Assembly (NCBI GenBank): GCA_046297695.1
Contig: JBKBHF010000014.1
Coordinates: 13,319 to 77,318, forward strand
From: Permianibacter sp046297695
GTDB lineage: Bacteria; Pseudomonadota; Gammaproteobacteria; Enterobacterales; Permianibacteraceae
Direction: 5' to 3'
DNA length: 64,000 bases
The position numbers and the translations under genes were made by a program. The notes beneath the pieces were generated by a model. It was not told where the DNA came from. It saw only the letters and a program-made list of their open reading frames with translations, and did no database searches. Of this stretch, positions 47,182 through 54,418 are shown piece by piece. Positions within the stretch are counted from its first letter, which is position 1; each line of letters starts with the position of its first letter.

Positions 47182-47919
47182 TCAGAACATGCCGGCAATG
47201 GCACGGGCAAGGCCGGCGCGCAAACTCGGTGCCGCTTCTTCCCATTTCAGATTGACCTGGTTGGCGTAGCTCATGACCCGGGTCTGGTATTTGCGCTGAT
47301 CGGTTTCACGCTGATACGTCGAAACGGTATCGCCGCTGGTCCCTTGGCGCAGCTTGTGCTCGCTGTCTTCACTGACCACGCCACCGGGCAACCGCTCCAT
47401 GACCTGAATGTCGGTGATCACGCTGTAATACACATCCTTGACCATCGCATCGACGACCGTGCCGGCAACCGCGCCGACCACAATCGCCCCCGCCGCATTG
47501 GCACCACTGCTGCCGCCGCTGGCGCGGTGCAGCGCGTAACCGGTGACCGCACCGCCGGCAACACCAGGGCCGGCCGCGAGTGCATGATCGGCATCACGTG
47601 CATTGGTCTTGCCGACTTGCAGCACATTGGCCTGCAGCCAGTAATTGGCTCGTTTCGGGCTGTCGATCACCTGGTAACCACGCGCGGTCAGCATCGCCAC
47701 CACGTCCGGGCGCAAATCGAATTCCGGCTTGTCCGACGTATTGCGGATATCGACGTAGACCGTGCGCTGCTCCGGCTCGACCGGATCGAGAAAAATCGAC
47801 GCACTCATCTTGGTCTGGACATCGAGATCCTTTTTCGCGATGGCGGTATGCATCGCCCCGCAACCCGCCAACAGACTTGCCGCGCCGACCAACGCGGCCA
47901 TCATTGCCACCCGTTTCAT
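47182..47919 (-). CDS. TraT-family lipoprotein
   Basis: A 245-residue lipoprotein with lipobox LAGC. It follows classical TraT closely: AMHTAIAKKDLDVQTKMSASI, YQVIDSPKRANYWLQANVL, the central Gly-rich hydrophobic segment (AAGAIVVGAVAGTVVDAMV) and QRKYQTRVMSYANQVNL. AAGGAG lies six bases before the ATG. It is the upstream member of a tandem pair, and no conjugation genes adjoin, so this is a chromosomal TraT. Confidence 0.88.
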   Translation of the reverse strand: MKRVAMMAALVGAASLLAGCGAMHTAIAKKDLDVQTKMSASIFLDPVEPEQRTVYVDIRNTSDKPEFDLRPDVVAMLTARGYQVIDSPKRANYWLQANVLQVGKTNARDADHALAAGPGVAGGAVTGYALHRASGGSSGANAAGAIVVGAVAGTVVDAMVKDVYYSVITDIQVMERLPGGVVSEDSEHKLRQGTSGDTVSTYQRETDQRKYQTRVMSYANQVNLKWEEAAPSLRAGLARAIAGMF

Positions 47920-48003
47920 ACTGACTCCTTGCCTGGAAAACACTGCCTCAATACCCGCCATGCTGACGCCGGTCATCTGAATTCTGGCTGAACCGTGCCA
48001 GCC

Positions 48004-48073
48004 CTACTGAGTCGGGCCTGCTGAGTCTGGTCTACTGAATCGGGCCAGCTGAATCAATCCAGCTCGGCCGGGC
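48004..48073 (+). repeat. degenerate 14-base tandem repeat, five units
   Basis: Units such as CTACTGAGTCGGGC, CTGCTGAGTCTGGT and CTACTGAATCGGGC follow each other at a 14-base period, decaying toward the right. They lie in the non-coding stretch between traT and ssrA. Confidence 0.6.
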
Positions 48074-48144
48074 CAGCTTGCACGCCATTGCCATGGCGTT
48101 TCACCCGCCACCATGAAATAATCTGCCGGTCCGCGTGAGGTTGG

Positions 48145-48172
48145 CTTGAACCACGACAAACCCGCCCCATCT
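48145..48172 (+). promoter_or_regulatory. ssrA promoter with sigma-32-like elements
   Basis: CTTGAAC-N13-CCCCATCT ends 12 bases before the first base of mature tmRNA. It has the same layout and spacer as the groESL heat-shock promoter. TTGAAC could also act as a -35 for a vegetative promoter, but no good TATAAT match follows. Confidence 0.65.
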
Positions 48173-48184
48173 AACGGATGACTT

Positions 48185-48536
48185 GGGGACGATATGGCTT
48201 CGACGGCGATATCAATGACCTAGGTGCATGCCGAGGCGGCAACAGGACCTCGTACCCACTCTGTTGCACTTTATAGTTGCCAACGACGACAACTACGCTC
48301 TGGCCGCCTAAGGCCAGACTGCAAATCGCGAGATGCCTCTGGTAGCGAAGCGCAGTCATTCACAGAGGATAAGGTGGACAGTGCGCCCGACGCTGTCGCT
48401 CGAAAACCGACTGGGCTCGTGTGTCAGTAGCCTGTGCGTTGGCGCCTGACACGCTAAATCAAACAACTGCACTAAGCATGTAGTACCGAAGTCGGCGAAT
48501 TGTCGGACGCGGGTTCAATTCCCGCCGTCTCCACCA
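48185..48536 (+). ncRNA. ssrA: tmRNA (SsrA), tag ANDDNYALAA
   Basis: A 352-base one-piece tmRNA that rescues stalled ribosomes. The 5' GGGGACG (48185-48191) pairs with CGTCTCC near the 3' end (48526-48532) to form the acceptor stem, and the end is CCA at 48534-48536. The T-arm reads GGTTCAATTCC. The tag frame starts with GCC at 48279 and ends TAA at 48309-48311, encoding ANDDNYALAA after the charged Ala; E. coli has ANDENYALAA. SmpB is encoded at 42301. The 3' end is a common integration site, and the accessory region starts right after it. Confidence 0.96.
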
Positions 48537-48545
48537 ATAACAAAA

Positions 48546-48575
48546 CCCCAACCGTTCTCGGTTGGGGCTTTTTCT
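48546..48575 (+). terminator. rho-independent terminator of ssrA
   Basis: CCCCAACCG-TTCT-CGGTTGGGG followed by CTTTTTCTT, ten bases after the tmRNA 3' end. Confidence 0.9.
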
Positions 48576-48576
48576 T

Positions 48577-48883
48577 GTCTGTTTGCGCCGGTTCCCGCGT
48601 ATTGCTGGGGGTTCCTGCGGAAGCCTGCGGACTTCTCCAACCGCCTGAATTGGCCGTTCCGGGCCACATTTCACTCTCTCCTGGCCATTCCTCGCTCCGA
48701 CCTCGCTCCCTGAAACTGGCCCGAAGTCCGCAAAGACCATAAGTCAGCGCTATACAGATCAAATAGTTACGCGCGGACGAATCAAGCGGTTGGATTGCAG
48801 CATCGGGGAGCAAAGGAAACCCCGTAGTTGTGTTTTGTCGGTATATATTGACAACTACCGACGTAATGCAACATCATGGCGGC
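48577..48883. other. non-coding stretch between ssrA and abiEi
   Basis: About 300 bases with no supportable gene. The right end carries the AbiE operator/promoter (48824-48862). The rest, if the element entered at ssrA, would be its left end; no inverted repeats of an insertion sequence are seen. Confidence 0.6.
48824..48862 (+). promoter_or_regulatory. nested inverted repeats over the abiE promoter
   Basis: GTCGGTA-N12-TACCGAC (48837-48862) is interleaved with GTAGTTGT (48824-48831) and ACAACTAC (48851-48858). TATATT at 48844-48849 inside the first repeat is a likely -10. AbiEi antitoxins repress their own operon by binding such repeats. Confidence 0.6.
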
Positions 48884-49483
48884 ATGGAAACTTCGCACCA
48901 GACCATTCTGGATCTCGCCGCCCAGCGCGGCCTGATACGCCCGCGCGATCTCGATGCGCTGGGTCTGCCCAGTGTCGCACTCACGCGGCTGGTTCGGCAG
49001 GGCCTGCTCGTCCGCGTGGGTCGCGGTCTGTACGCCCGTCCCGATCGCAGCGTATCCGAGCATGGCACCCTGGCCGAGGTGGCCCGCAAACACCCGCAAG
49101 CCATCGTCTGCCTGCTGTCAGCACTGCGGGTGCACGACCTCACCACGCAATCGCCATTCGAGGTCTGGCTGGCGATTCCCAACAAGGCGCGTGCACCGAA
49201 GATGGATTATCCCCCGCTGCGCATCGTGCGCTTCTCAGGTGCCGCGCTGACCGATGGGATTGAAGAGCACCAGATCGATGGCGTGACCGTGCGCGTGACC
49301 AACGTCGCCCGCACCGTGGCCGACTGCTTCAAGTTCCGCAACAAGATCGGCCTCGATGTCGCGATGGAAGCCCTGCAGGAAGCCTGGCGAGCCAAGCGCG
49401 TGAGTATGGACGAACTCTGGCGCTATGCATCGCTGTGCCGAGTGGCCAATGTGATGCGCCCCTACATGGAAAGCCTGTCATGA
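48884..49483 (+). CDS. AbiEi-like antitoxin/repressor
   Basis: A 199-residue protein. The N-terminal winged helix (about 1-65) reads ILDLAAQRGLIRPRDLDALGLPSVALTRLVRQGLLVRVGRGLYARP, the AbiEi_4-type domain; the C-terminal domain holds VTNVARTVADCFKFRNKIGLDVAMEAL. Family members neutralise the AbiEii nucleotidyltransferase and repress the operon. The start at 48884 is chosen by domain fit; an in-frame ATG at 48866 is possible. Its stop overlaps the toxin start as ATGA. Confidence 0.88.
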   Translation: METSHQTILDLAAQRGLIRPRDLDALGLPSVALTRLVRQGLLVRVGRGLYARPDRSVSEHGTLAEVARKHPQAIVCLLSALRVHDLTTQSPFEVWLAIPNKARAPKMDYPPLRIVRFSGAALTDGIEEHQIDGVTVRVTNVARTVADCFKFRNKIGLDVAMEALQEAWRAKRVSMDELWRYASLCRVANVMRPYMESLS

Positions 49484-50394
49484 ACCAGCGCAACACGGCC
49501 GCTTCGGTGCGGGCCCGCCTGCTCACCCGCGCCCGCGAGACCCGACAAGACTTCAATCTGGTCTTGACCCGCTACGCCCTTGAGCGGCTGCTGTACCGAC
49601 TCAGCGTTTCGCCCCATGCTGACCAGTTCCTACTGAAAGGCGCGCTGCTGTTCGACTTGTGGTTCGACATCCCGCACCGGCCGACGCGGGATGCGGACTT
49701 TCTGGGTTTTGGTTCGGCCGAGTTGCCACACCTGGAGGCCGTCTTCAAGGACGTCTGCGCGATGGAGACTGACGACGGTGTTACGTTTCGACCGGACACC
49801 GTTCAAGCGGCGGAGATCCGCAAGGAGGCCAGCTACGCCGGCGTGCGCGTCACCTTGCTCGGACTGATCGATGGAGCGCGCTGCCCGATTCAGGTCGACA
49901 TCGGTTTCGGCGATGCCGTCACACCAGGGCCGGAAGATGTCCAGTACCCCGTGATGCTATCGGAGTTCTCGGCGCCGAAACTGCGCGTCTATCCGCGCTA
50001 CACCGTGGTGGCAGAGAAGCTGGAGGCCTTGGCCTCGCTGGGTATCGCCAACAGCCGGATGAAGGATTACTTCGACCTTTGGATCTTGTCGCGGTACACC
50101 GAATTTGACGGCGACACCCTGCGACGCGCGATTCGGGCAACCTTCGATCGACGCAAAACGACGTTGCCCCCGGACATCCCCTTTGGCCTGACGGATGGTT
50201 TTGCGCAAGATGCGCAAAAGCAGACGCAGTGGCAGGCATTTCTGGGAAAGAACCGACTCGAAGCGCTGCGCCTGGAGGACGTCGTGGTGTCGCTTCGAGA
50301 TTTCCTGCTTCCAGTCATCGCTGCGGCGAACGCTGATGCCGACTACCCGCGACACTGGCCGGCTGGCGGACCCTGGTTGTCAGTGGCGGGGTGA
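49480..50394 (+). CDS. AbiEii-family nucleotidyltransferase toxin
   Basis: A 304-residue nucleotidyltransferase of the AbiEii/MenT type. FLLKGALLFDLW and RPTRDADFLGFG give the GS/DxD active-site pattern; VDIGFGDAVTP supplies a third acidic site; KLEALASLGIANSRMKDYFDLWIL is the conserved Lys/Asp block. Members block growth, in studied cases by adding nucleotides to tRNA. With the upstream gene it forms a type IV abortive-infection and maintenance module. It converges on the recombinase cassette. Confidence 0.9.
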   Translation: MNQRNTAASVRARLLTRARETRQDFNLVLTRYALERLLYRLSVSPHADQFLLKGALLFDLWFDIPHRPTRDADFLGFGSAELPHLEAVFKDVCAMETDDGVTFRPDTVQAAEIRKEASYAGVRVTLLGLIDGARCPIQVDIGFGDAVTPGPEDVQYPVMLSEFSAPKLRVYPRYTVVAEKLEALASLGIANSRMKDYFDLWILSRYTEFDGDTLRRAIRATFDRRKTTLPPDIPFGLTDGFAQDAQKQTQWQAFLGKNRLEALRLEDVVVSLRDFLLPVIAAANADADYPRHWPAGGPWLSVAG

Positions 50395-50400
50395 AACCAG

Positions 50401-50832
50401 TCAAAGCCCGACCCGTGCTCGCTGCTCATCCCACAGCGCTGGCGGATCAACCGCCAGATCAAACAGCGTGACGTGGTTCGGCAATGCGTCGTCCAGGATG
50501 GCCGCCACGATGTCGGGTGCCAGCGTGGTCAGGTTGACCATACGGCTGACGTAGCTGTTGTCGATGCCCTCCCGCGTGGCGATCTCCTTCAAGGACTTTG
50601 CTTCCCCCGATTCCAGCATGGCCAGCCAGCGGTGGCCTCTGGCCAGCGCCAGTTGGATGGAGGTCGGTGCCACATCCCACGGCCTGACTGGGGAGGTTTC
50701 GCCGTTTGGGAGAGTCACCAGCTTGCGGCCGCTGCGACGTTTGATCTGGATCGGAACCGACAGGGTCAGCCTGCCATCACTTGCCTCGACGATGTCCGGC
50801 TCGCCGGTCTTCTGGATGCGGATGTCGCTCAT
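50401..50832 (-). CDS. ParB/KorB-like helix-turn-helix protein of the recombinase cassette
   Basis: A 143-residue protein. KSLKEIATREGIDNSYVSRMVNLTTLAPDIVAAIL resembles the HTH and following helix of ParB/KorB DNA-binding domains. The N-terminal half is beta-rich and basic. Its ATG overlaps the recombinase stop as ATGA, so it is the last gene of a coupled four-gene unit. It may regulate or guide the recombinase; this is inference from position. Confidence 0.7.
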   Translation of the reverse strand: MSDIRIQKTGEPDIVEASDGRLTLSVPIQIKRRSGRKLVTLPNGETSPVRPWDVAPTSIQLALARGHRWLAMLESGEAKSLKEIATREGIDNSYVSRMVNLTTLAPDIVAAILDDALPNHVTLFDLAVDPPALWDEQRARVGL

Positions 50833-52184
50833 GCCAGGGCCTCCTCAGTTTGCTCGACAGGCTCGGGACGCAGTTCCAGCACCAGGCGTTCGATGCCGTT
50901 GGCCCGCAGTCGCACTTCGAGGTCGTTGGGTGACACGATGACTTTCTCCACCAGCAACTTCACGATCCGGGTCTGCTCTGCCGGGAACAGTTGATCCCAA
51001 ATCGCGTCGAGCCGGGTCATGGCCACAGTGATCTTGGCTTCATCCAAGGTCGGATCGAGCTTGATCGCCTGCGGCAGCATGTCGCCGAGCAGATTCGGGG
51101 CTCGCAGGATCGCGCGCAGTTGATCGAGCACCGCCGATTCGAGTTCTGCGGCTGGCAGTCGCGGCAGGCCCGATGCACCCGCGTGTTCCTTGGCGTCGCG
51201 CTGGGGTACGTAGTAACGGTAGCGCCGGCCATTCTTCTTGGTGGTGTGCCACGGCGACAGTGCGCGACCGTCGTTGCCGAACACGATGCCCTTGAGAAGA
51301 TAGGGAACCTTGGCCCGCGTCGTGTTGCCCCGCACCCGGCCATTCGTCTCCAGGATCGCGTGGACGCTATCCCACAGTTCGCGGCTGATGATGGGCGGGT
51401 GCTCCGCCTGGTACCACTGGTCCTTGTGCCGCAACTCGCCAAGGTAGGTCCGGTTGCTGAGGAGCTTGTAGATGTGGCCCTTGTCGATCGGCCTGCCCTC
51501 GCGGGTCTTGCCGTCTTGTGTGGTCCACGCCTTCGACGTCACGCCATCCAGTTTCAGCTCCTTGACCAGTGCGGTGCTGGAACCGAGTTCGACGAAGCGC
51601 TGGAAGATGTGCCGGATCAGTTTGGCCTCACGTTCGTTGGGCACCAGTCGGCGGTTCTCGACGTCGTAGCCCAGCGGTGGCACGCCGCCCATCCACATGC
51701 CCTTGCGCTTGCTGGCTGCGATCTTGTCGCGGATGCGTTCGCCGGTGACCTCGCGCTCGAACTGGGCGAAGGACAGCAGGATGTTCAGCATCAAGCGGCC
51801 CATCGAGGTCGTCGTGTTGAATTGCTGGGTGACCGACACGAACGACACGCCATAGCGTTCGAACACTTCGACCATCTTGGAGAAGTCCGCCAGGCTGCGC
51901 GTAAGGCGATCGATCTTGTAGATGACGACCACGTCGATCTTGCCGGCCTCGATGTCCGCCATCATGCGGCGCAGCGCCGGGCGTTCCATGTTGCCACCGG
52001 AGAAGGCCGGATCGTCGTAGTCGTCGGCTACTGGAATCCAGCCCTCGGCGCGCTGGCTGGCGATGTAGGCATGACCGGCGTCGCGCTGGGCATCGATGGA
52101 GTTGTATTCCTGGTCGAGCCCCTCGTCGGTAGATTTGCGCGTATAGACCGCGCAGCGCATGCGGCGCTTCAGGACTTCGCTCAT
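50829..52184 (-). CDS. large serine recombinase
   Basis: A 451-residue site-specific recombinase. The resolvase domain has the nucleophile Ser18 in YTRKSTDEG, then SIDAQRDAG, RPALRRMMADIEAGKIDVVVIYKIDRLTRS and GRLMLNILLSFAQFEREVTGERIRDK. The Recombinase domain (about 170-280) with GGVPPLGYDVENRRL follows. Where a zinc ribbon is expected (GIVFGNDGRALSPWHT) the usual Cys pairs are missing. The open frame runs far upstream, but the ATG that overlaps the DUF2924 stop is the natural start. It could integrate, excise or invert DNA; att sites were not identified. Confidence 0.9.
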   Translation of the reverse strand: MSEVLKRRMRCAVYTRKSTDEGLDQEYNSIDAQRDAGHAYIASQRAEGWIPVADDYDDPAFSGGNMERPALRRMMADIEAGKIDVVVIYKIDRLTRSLADFSKMVEVFERYGVSFVSVTQQFNTTTSMGRLMLNILLSFAQFEREVTGERIRDKIAASKRKGMWMGGVPPLGYDVENRRLVPNEREAKLIRHIFQRFVELGSSTALVKELKLDGVTSKAWTTQDGKTREGRPIDKGHIYKLLSNRTYLGELRHKDQWYQAEHPPIISRELWDSVHAILETNGRVRGNTTRAKVPYLLKGIVFGNDGRALSPWHTTKKNGRRYRYYVPQRDAKEHAGASGLPRLPAAELESAVLDQLRAILRAPNLLGDMLPQAIKLDPTLDEAKITVAMTRLDAIWDQLFPAEQTRIVKLLVEKVIVSPNDLEVRLRANGIERLVLELRPEPVEQTEEALA

Positions 52185-52678
52185 CGTCCACCTCGCTTCT
52201 TGGTGGACGGCTTGGTCTTGGCATTGGATGGCGGCCTGAGCCCAAAGAACAACGGCCCCGACCAGCGCATGCCCGTGATCTCGCGGGCGATCATCGAGAG
52301 GCTCGGGAACATGCGGCCCTGGAAGTCGTAATGGCCATCGGCGGTTGCGATCACCCGGTACTCGACGCCTTTGTATTCTCGGACCAGCACGGTGCCGGCG
52401 GCCGGACGGTAATCGCGGTCGCGCTTTTTCACCTTGCCGGTTTCCACCAGGGATTCGATGCGGCGCTGATTGCGATCCAGCAGGTTCGCGTCGACTTTGC
52501 GGAACTCTGCCTCCTGCAGCCGGTAGGCAATGCGGCGTTCTAGGAACTGGCGGTTGTGGGTGGGCGTGTCGCCGCCGACCAACTTCTGCCAGAGGGCCCG
52601 GATCTCTGCCATGGGTAACTCGGGCAACCTGGCGATTTGTGCTGCCACCGATGGCGGCGTTGAAAGTGACGTGCTCAT
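52181..52678 (-). CDS. DUF2924 protein of the recombinase cassette
   Basis: A 165-residue protein that matches DUF2924: LPELPMAEIRALWQKLVGGDTPTHNRQFLERRIAYRLQE, then GTVLVREYKGVEYRVIATADGHYDFQGRMFPSLSMIAREITG, and a Lys/Arg-rich tail. DUF2924 genes commonly neighbour serine recombinases; the role is unknown, with a recombination directionality or DNA-binding factor as one possibility. ATGA overlaps join it to genes on both sides. Confidence 0.85.
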   Translation of the reverse strand: MSTSLSTPPSVAAQIARLPELPMAEIRALWQKLVGGDTPTHNRQFLERRIAYRLQEAEFRKVDANLLDRNQRRIESLVETGKVKKRDRDYRPAAGTVLVREYKGVEYRVIATADGHYDFQGRMFPSLSMIAREITGMRWSGPLFFGLRPPSNAKTKPSTKKRGGR

Positions 52679-52893
52679 TTGGACTCCGTAGTTGTCTTGT
52701 TGACGGGGTCTGAATGAACGCGCTGGTTGCCAGATAAGCCAAGCTCAAACTCGCTCTCCGCGGGGCCGCCTGCGGACTGGGCGAACACGGCCTCGCGCAG
52801 TCGGACGAGGCCGTGGGCCAGCAAGGATGCGGCTTCGCGCCGGCGCTGCTCCGGCGTCATCCGTTCGGGTGGTAGGTGGTTGATCGTGCACAT
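52675..52893 (-). CDS. small first protein of the recombinase cassette
   Basis: A 72-residue protein beginning MCTINHLPPERMTPEQRRREAASLLAHGLVRLRE. It has one predicted helical region, no known domain, and a polar C-terminus. Its stop overlaps the DUF2924 ATG as ATGA, which makes it a real gene of the unit. Confidence 0.65.
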   Translation of the reverse strand: MCTINHLPPERMTPEQRRREAASLLAHGLVRLREAVFAQSAGGPAESEFELGLSGNQRVHSDPVNKTTTESK

Positions 52894-53010
52894 CGGTATC
52901 GGTCCTGAACGTCCAACTCGCTTGATGACGAGATTGTCCGGTCAGGCCGTGACCTCGGCCATCAGGGAGTTTCGGGCCGGTACGAAAGGATGCGGAAGGT
53001 CGCGACCCCG

Positions 53011-53904
53011 CTAATACGGATGCTGCCCGTTGCGGATGAAATTTGTGTAGGTGTCGACCAGGAGTTCGTCCTCTTCGTCGTCATTTTTCTCCCAGGGCTC
53101 GCGGTCGGGGAGGATGAGCAGCGTGATGACGAGTTCGTACTGATCGGAGACGACACGCATCTCGCGCAGGGACATGTCGGCGGGCTCTTCCTTGAACCAT
53201 ACGCGAGCAGGCAACTCGATTCCCGTTCTTTCATCAGGGTGACGTATCGTCTGCGCCGCCAAGGACGCCTCGGGGACGGGTATCGTCTCCTTTGAGAACC
53301 GAAACCTGGCCCTGGTGCGTAGAGCATTGCGACTCGACCAGGACCAATTGATGAAGCCGTCGTTGGAAACGACCAAGACCGCCCGCAGCGGCGTGAACTC
53401 GATCCATTGCCGGATGGCCGCCACGAGCGATACCCCATACCGATCCGCGCAAGCGCCGAGCAGATCGATGTCCACCTTGGCCGACTCGACCTGCTTGCGA
53501 TAATCGTCCAGCGGCATCAACAGCGTCGCCGCGAACTTGTCGGCATCGGCTTCCCGCTGCCGGGCTGTCGAGCCCCAGTCCAACAGATCCTCCGTGCTGC
53601 ATCGGAAGGCGTCTTCCTCTTTGCGATGCAGCAGGTAATGGCCCAGTTCGTGGGCGATGGTGAAGTTGATGCGTCCGCTCGATTGCACCTGGTCGTTGTA
53701 GAGCAGGTACCAGCCCTTTTCCCGTTTGAGCAGCATTCCCTCCAGCTCACCGATGTCACCGCCCCGGATGTGGGCGATCGGATCGGGTTGGCGGGAACTG
53801 ATGTCCTGAGCGATGAGCTTGACGTCGATCGGGAAACGATCGCGTCCCCACGCCTTGGAGAGAAAGTTGGCCCAAGCACCGGGCGTGGTCGGATTACTTG
53901 TCAT
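53011..53904 (-). CDS. ImmA/IrrE-family metallopeptidase
   Basis: A 297-residue cytoplasmic protein. The zinc motif HELGH is at 85-89, with the further ligand in EADADKFAATLLMP near 117. In ICEBs1 and phages such proteins cut the partner XRE repressor to induce the element. It overlaps the 3' end of the XRE gene by 11 bases, as ImmR-ImmA pairs do. The C-terminal 130 residues are a sensor-like region, as in IrrE proteins. Confidence 0.88.
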   Translation of the reverse strand: MTSNPTTPGAWANFLSKAWGRDRFPIDVKLIAQDISSRQPDPIAHIRGGDIGELEGMLLKREKGWYLLYNDQVQSSGRINFTIAHELGHYLLHRKEEDAFRCSTEDLLDWGSTARQREADADKFAATLLMPLDDYRKQVESAKVDIDLLGACADRYGVSLVAAIRQWIEFTPLRAVLVVSNDGFINWSWSSRNALRTRARFRFSKETIPVPEASLAAQTIRHPDERTGIELPARVWFKEEPADMSLREMRVVSDQYELVITLLILPDREPWEKNDDEEDELLVDTYTNFIRNGQHPY

Positions 53905-54220
53905 CGCCTTCTATGATCTTGAGGATGTCGTCCAGCTTCTTCTTGGTTCCCGACGACAGGCCCCGATACTTGCGAAAGAAGGCCTTGTCCTCTTCCGACG
54001 GTTCAAGCTCGGTAATCCGGTCGTCCATGAAATATTCGGGCGTCACCTTGAGCACGCCAGCGATTCTCGCGATCTTCTCGGCGGATGGCTTCGGATTGTC
54101 CTTGTTCTCCAGCTCCCAGATGTAGCTCTTGCTGGATTCGGTCTGTTCCGCCAGCTGCTCGAGGCTGAGTCCGCGCTGTTTGCGGAGGCCCCGTATCTTT
54201 TCTCCCAGCGGGGATGGCAT
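53894..54220 (-). CDS. XRE-family repressor (ImmR-like)
   Basis: A 108-residue DNA-binding protein with an HTH at about 6-60 (LGEKIRGLRKQRGLSLEQLAEQTESSKSYIWELENKD) and a charged C-terminal region. The downstream ImmA-like gene is its likely protease. The intergenic region upstream carries three copies of a CCGAACGATTCGG-type site, so it probably represses itself and the rightward operon. The longer open frame upstream of the ATG is not used. Confidence 0.88.
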   Translation of the reverse strand: MPSPLGEKIRGLRKQRGLSLEQLAEQTESSKSYIWELENKDNPKPSAEKIARIAGVLKVTPEYFMDDRITELEPSEEDKAFFRKYRGLSSGTKKKLDDILKIIEGDDK

Positions 54221-54261
54221 GTGGCACCTCGTTCTCTGAATGGCCTGAAAGTATACCTCTG

Positions 54262-54337
54262 TACCGAACGATTTGGTATCTGCTTGACAAACCCAGCACA
54301 AGCCATCAATAATCCGAATCGTTCGGCACACCGAACG
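54262..54337. promoter_or_regulatory. operator-promoter region of the XRE/ImmA switch
   Basis: A rightward promoter TTGACA (54284-54289) with AATAAT (54308-54313, 18-base spacer) is flanked by palindromes: CCGAACGATTTGG at 54264-54276 within TACC...GGTA, CCGAATCGTTCGG at 54314-54326 and a half site CCGAACG at 54331-54337. The layout lets the repressor block both the operon and its own gene. Confidence 0.7.
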
Positions 54338-54418
54338 CATAATATCCCTGTCTAGGAGTACTTCTGGGATGTTGCGGCATGCCGGGCACCGTCCGTCTCG
54401 AAGAAGGAGAAGAAAGGC

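Noticed and set aside
46349..47919. traT genes as a sign of an integrated conjugative plasmid.
   Set aside because: No other tra genes are near, and both flanks are chromosomal genes; the pair looks resident.
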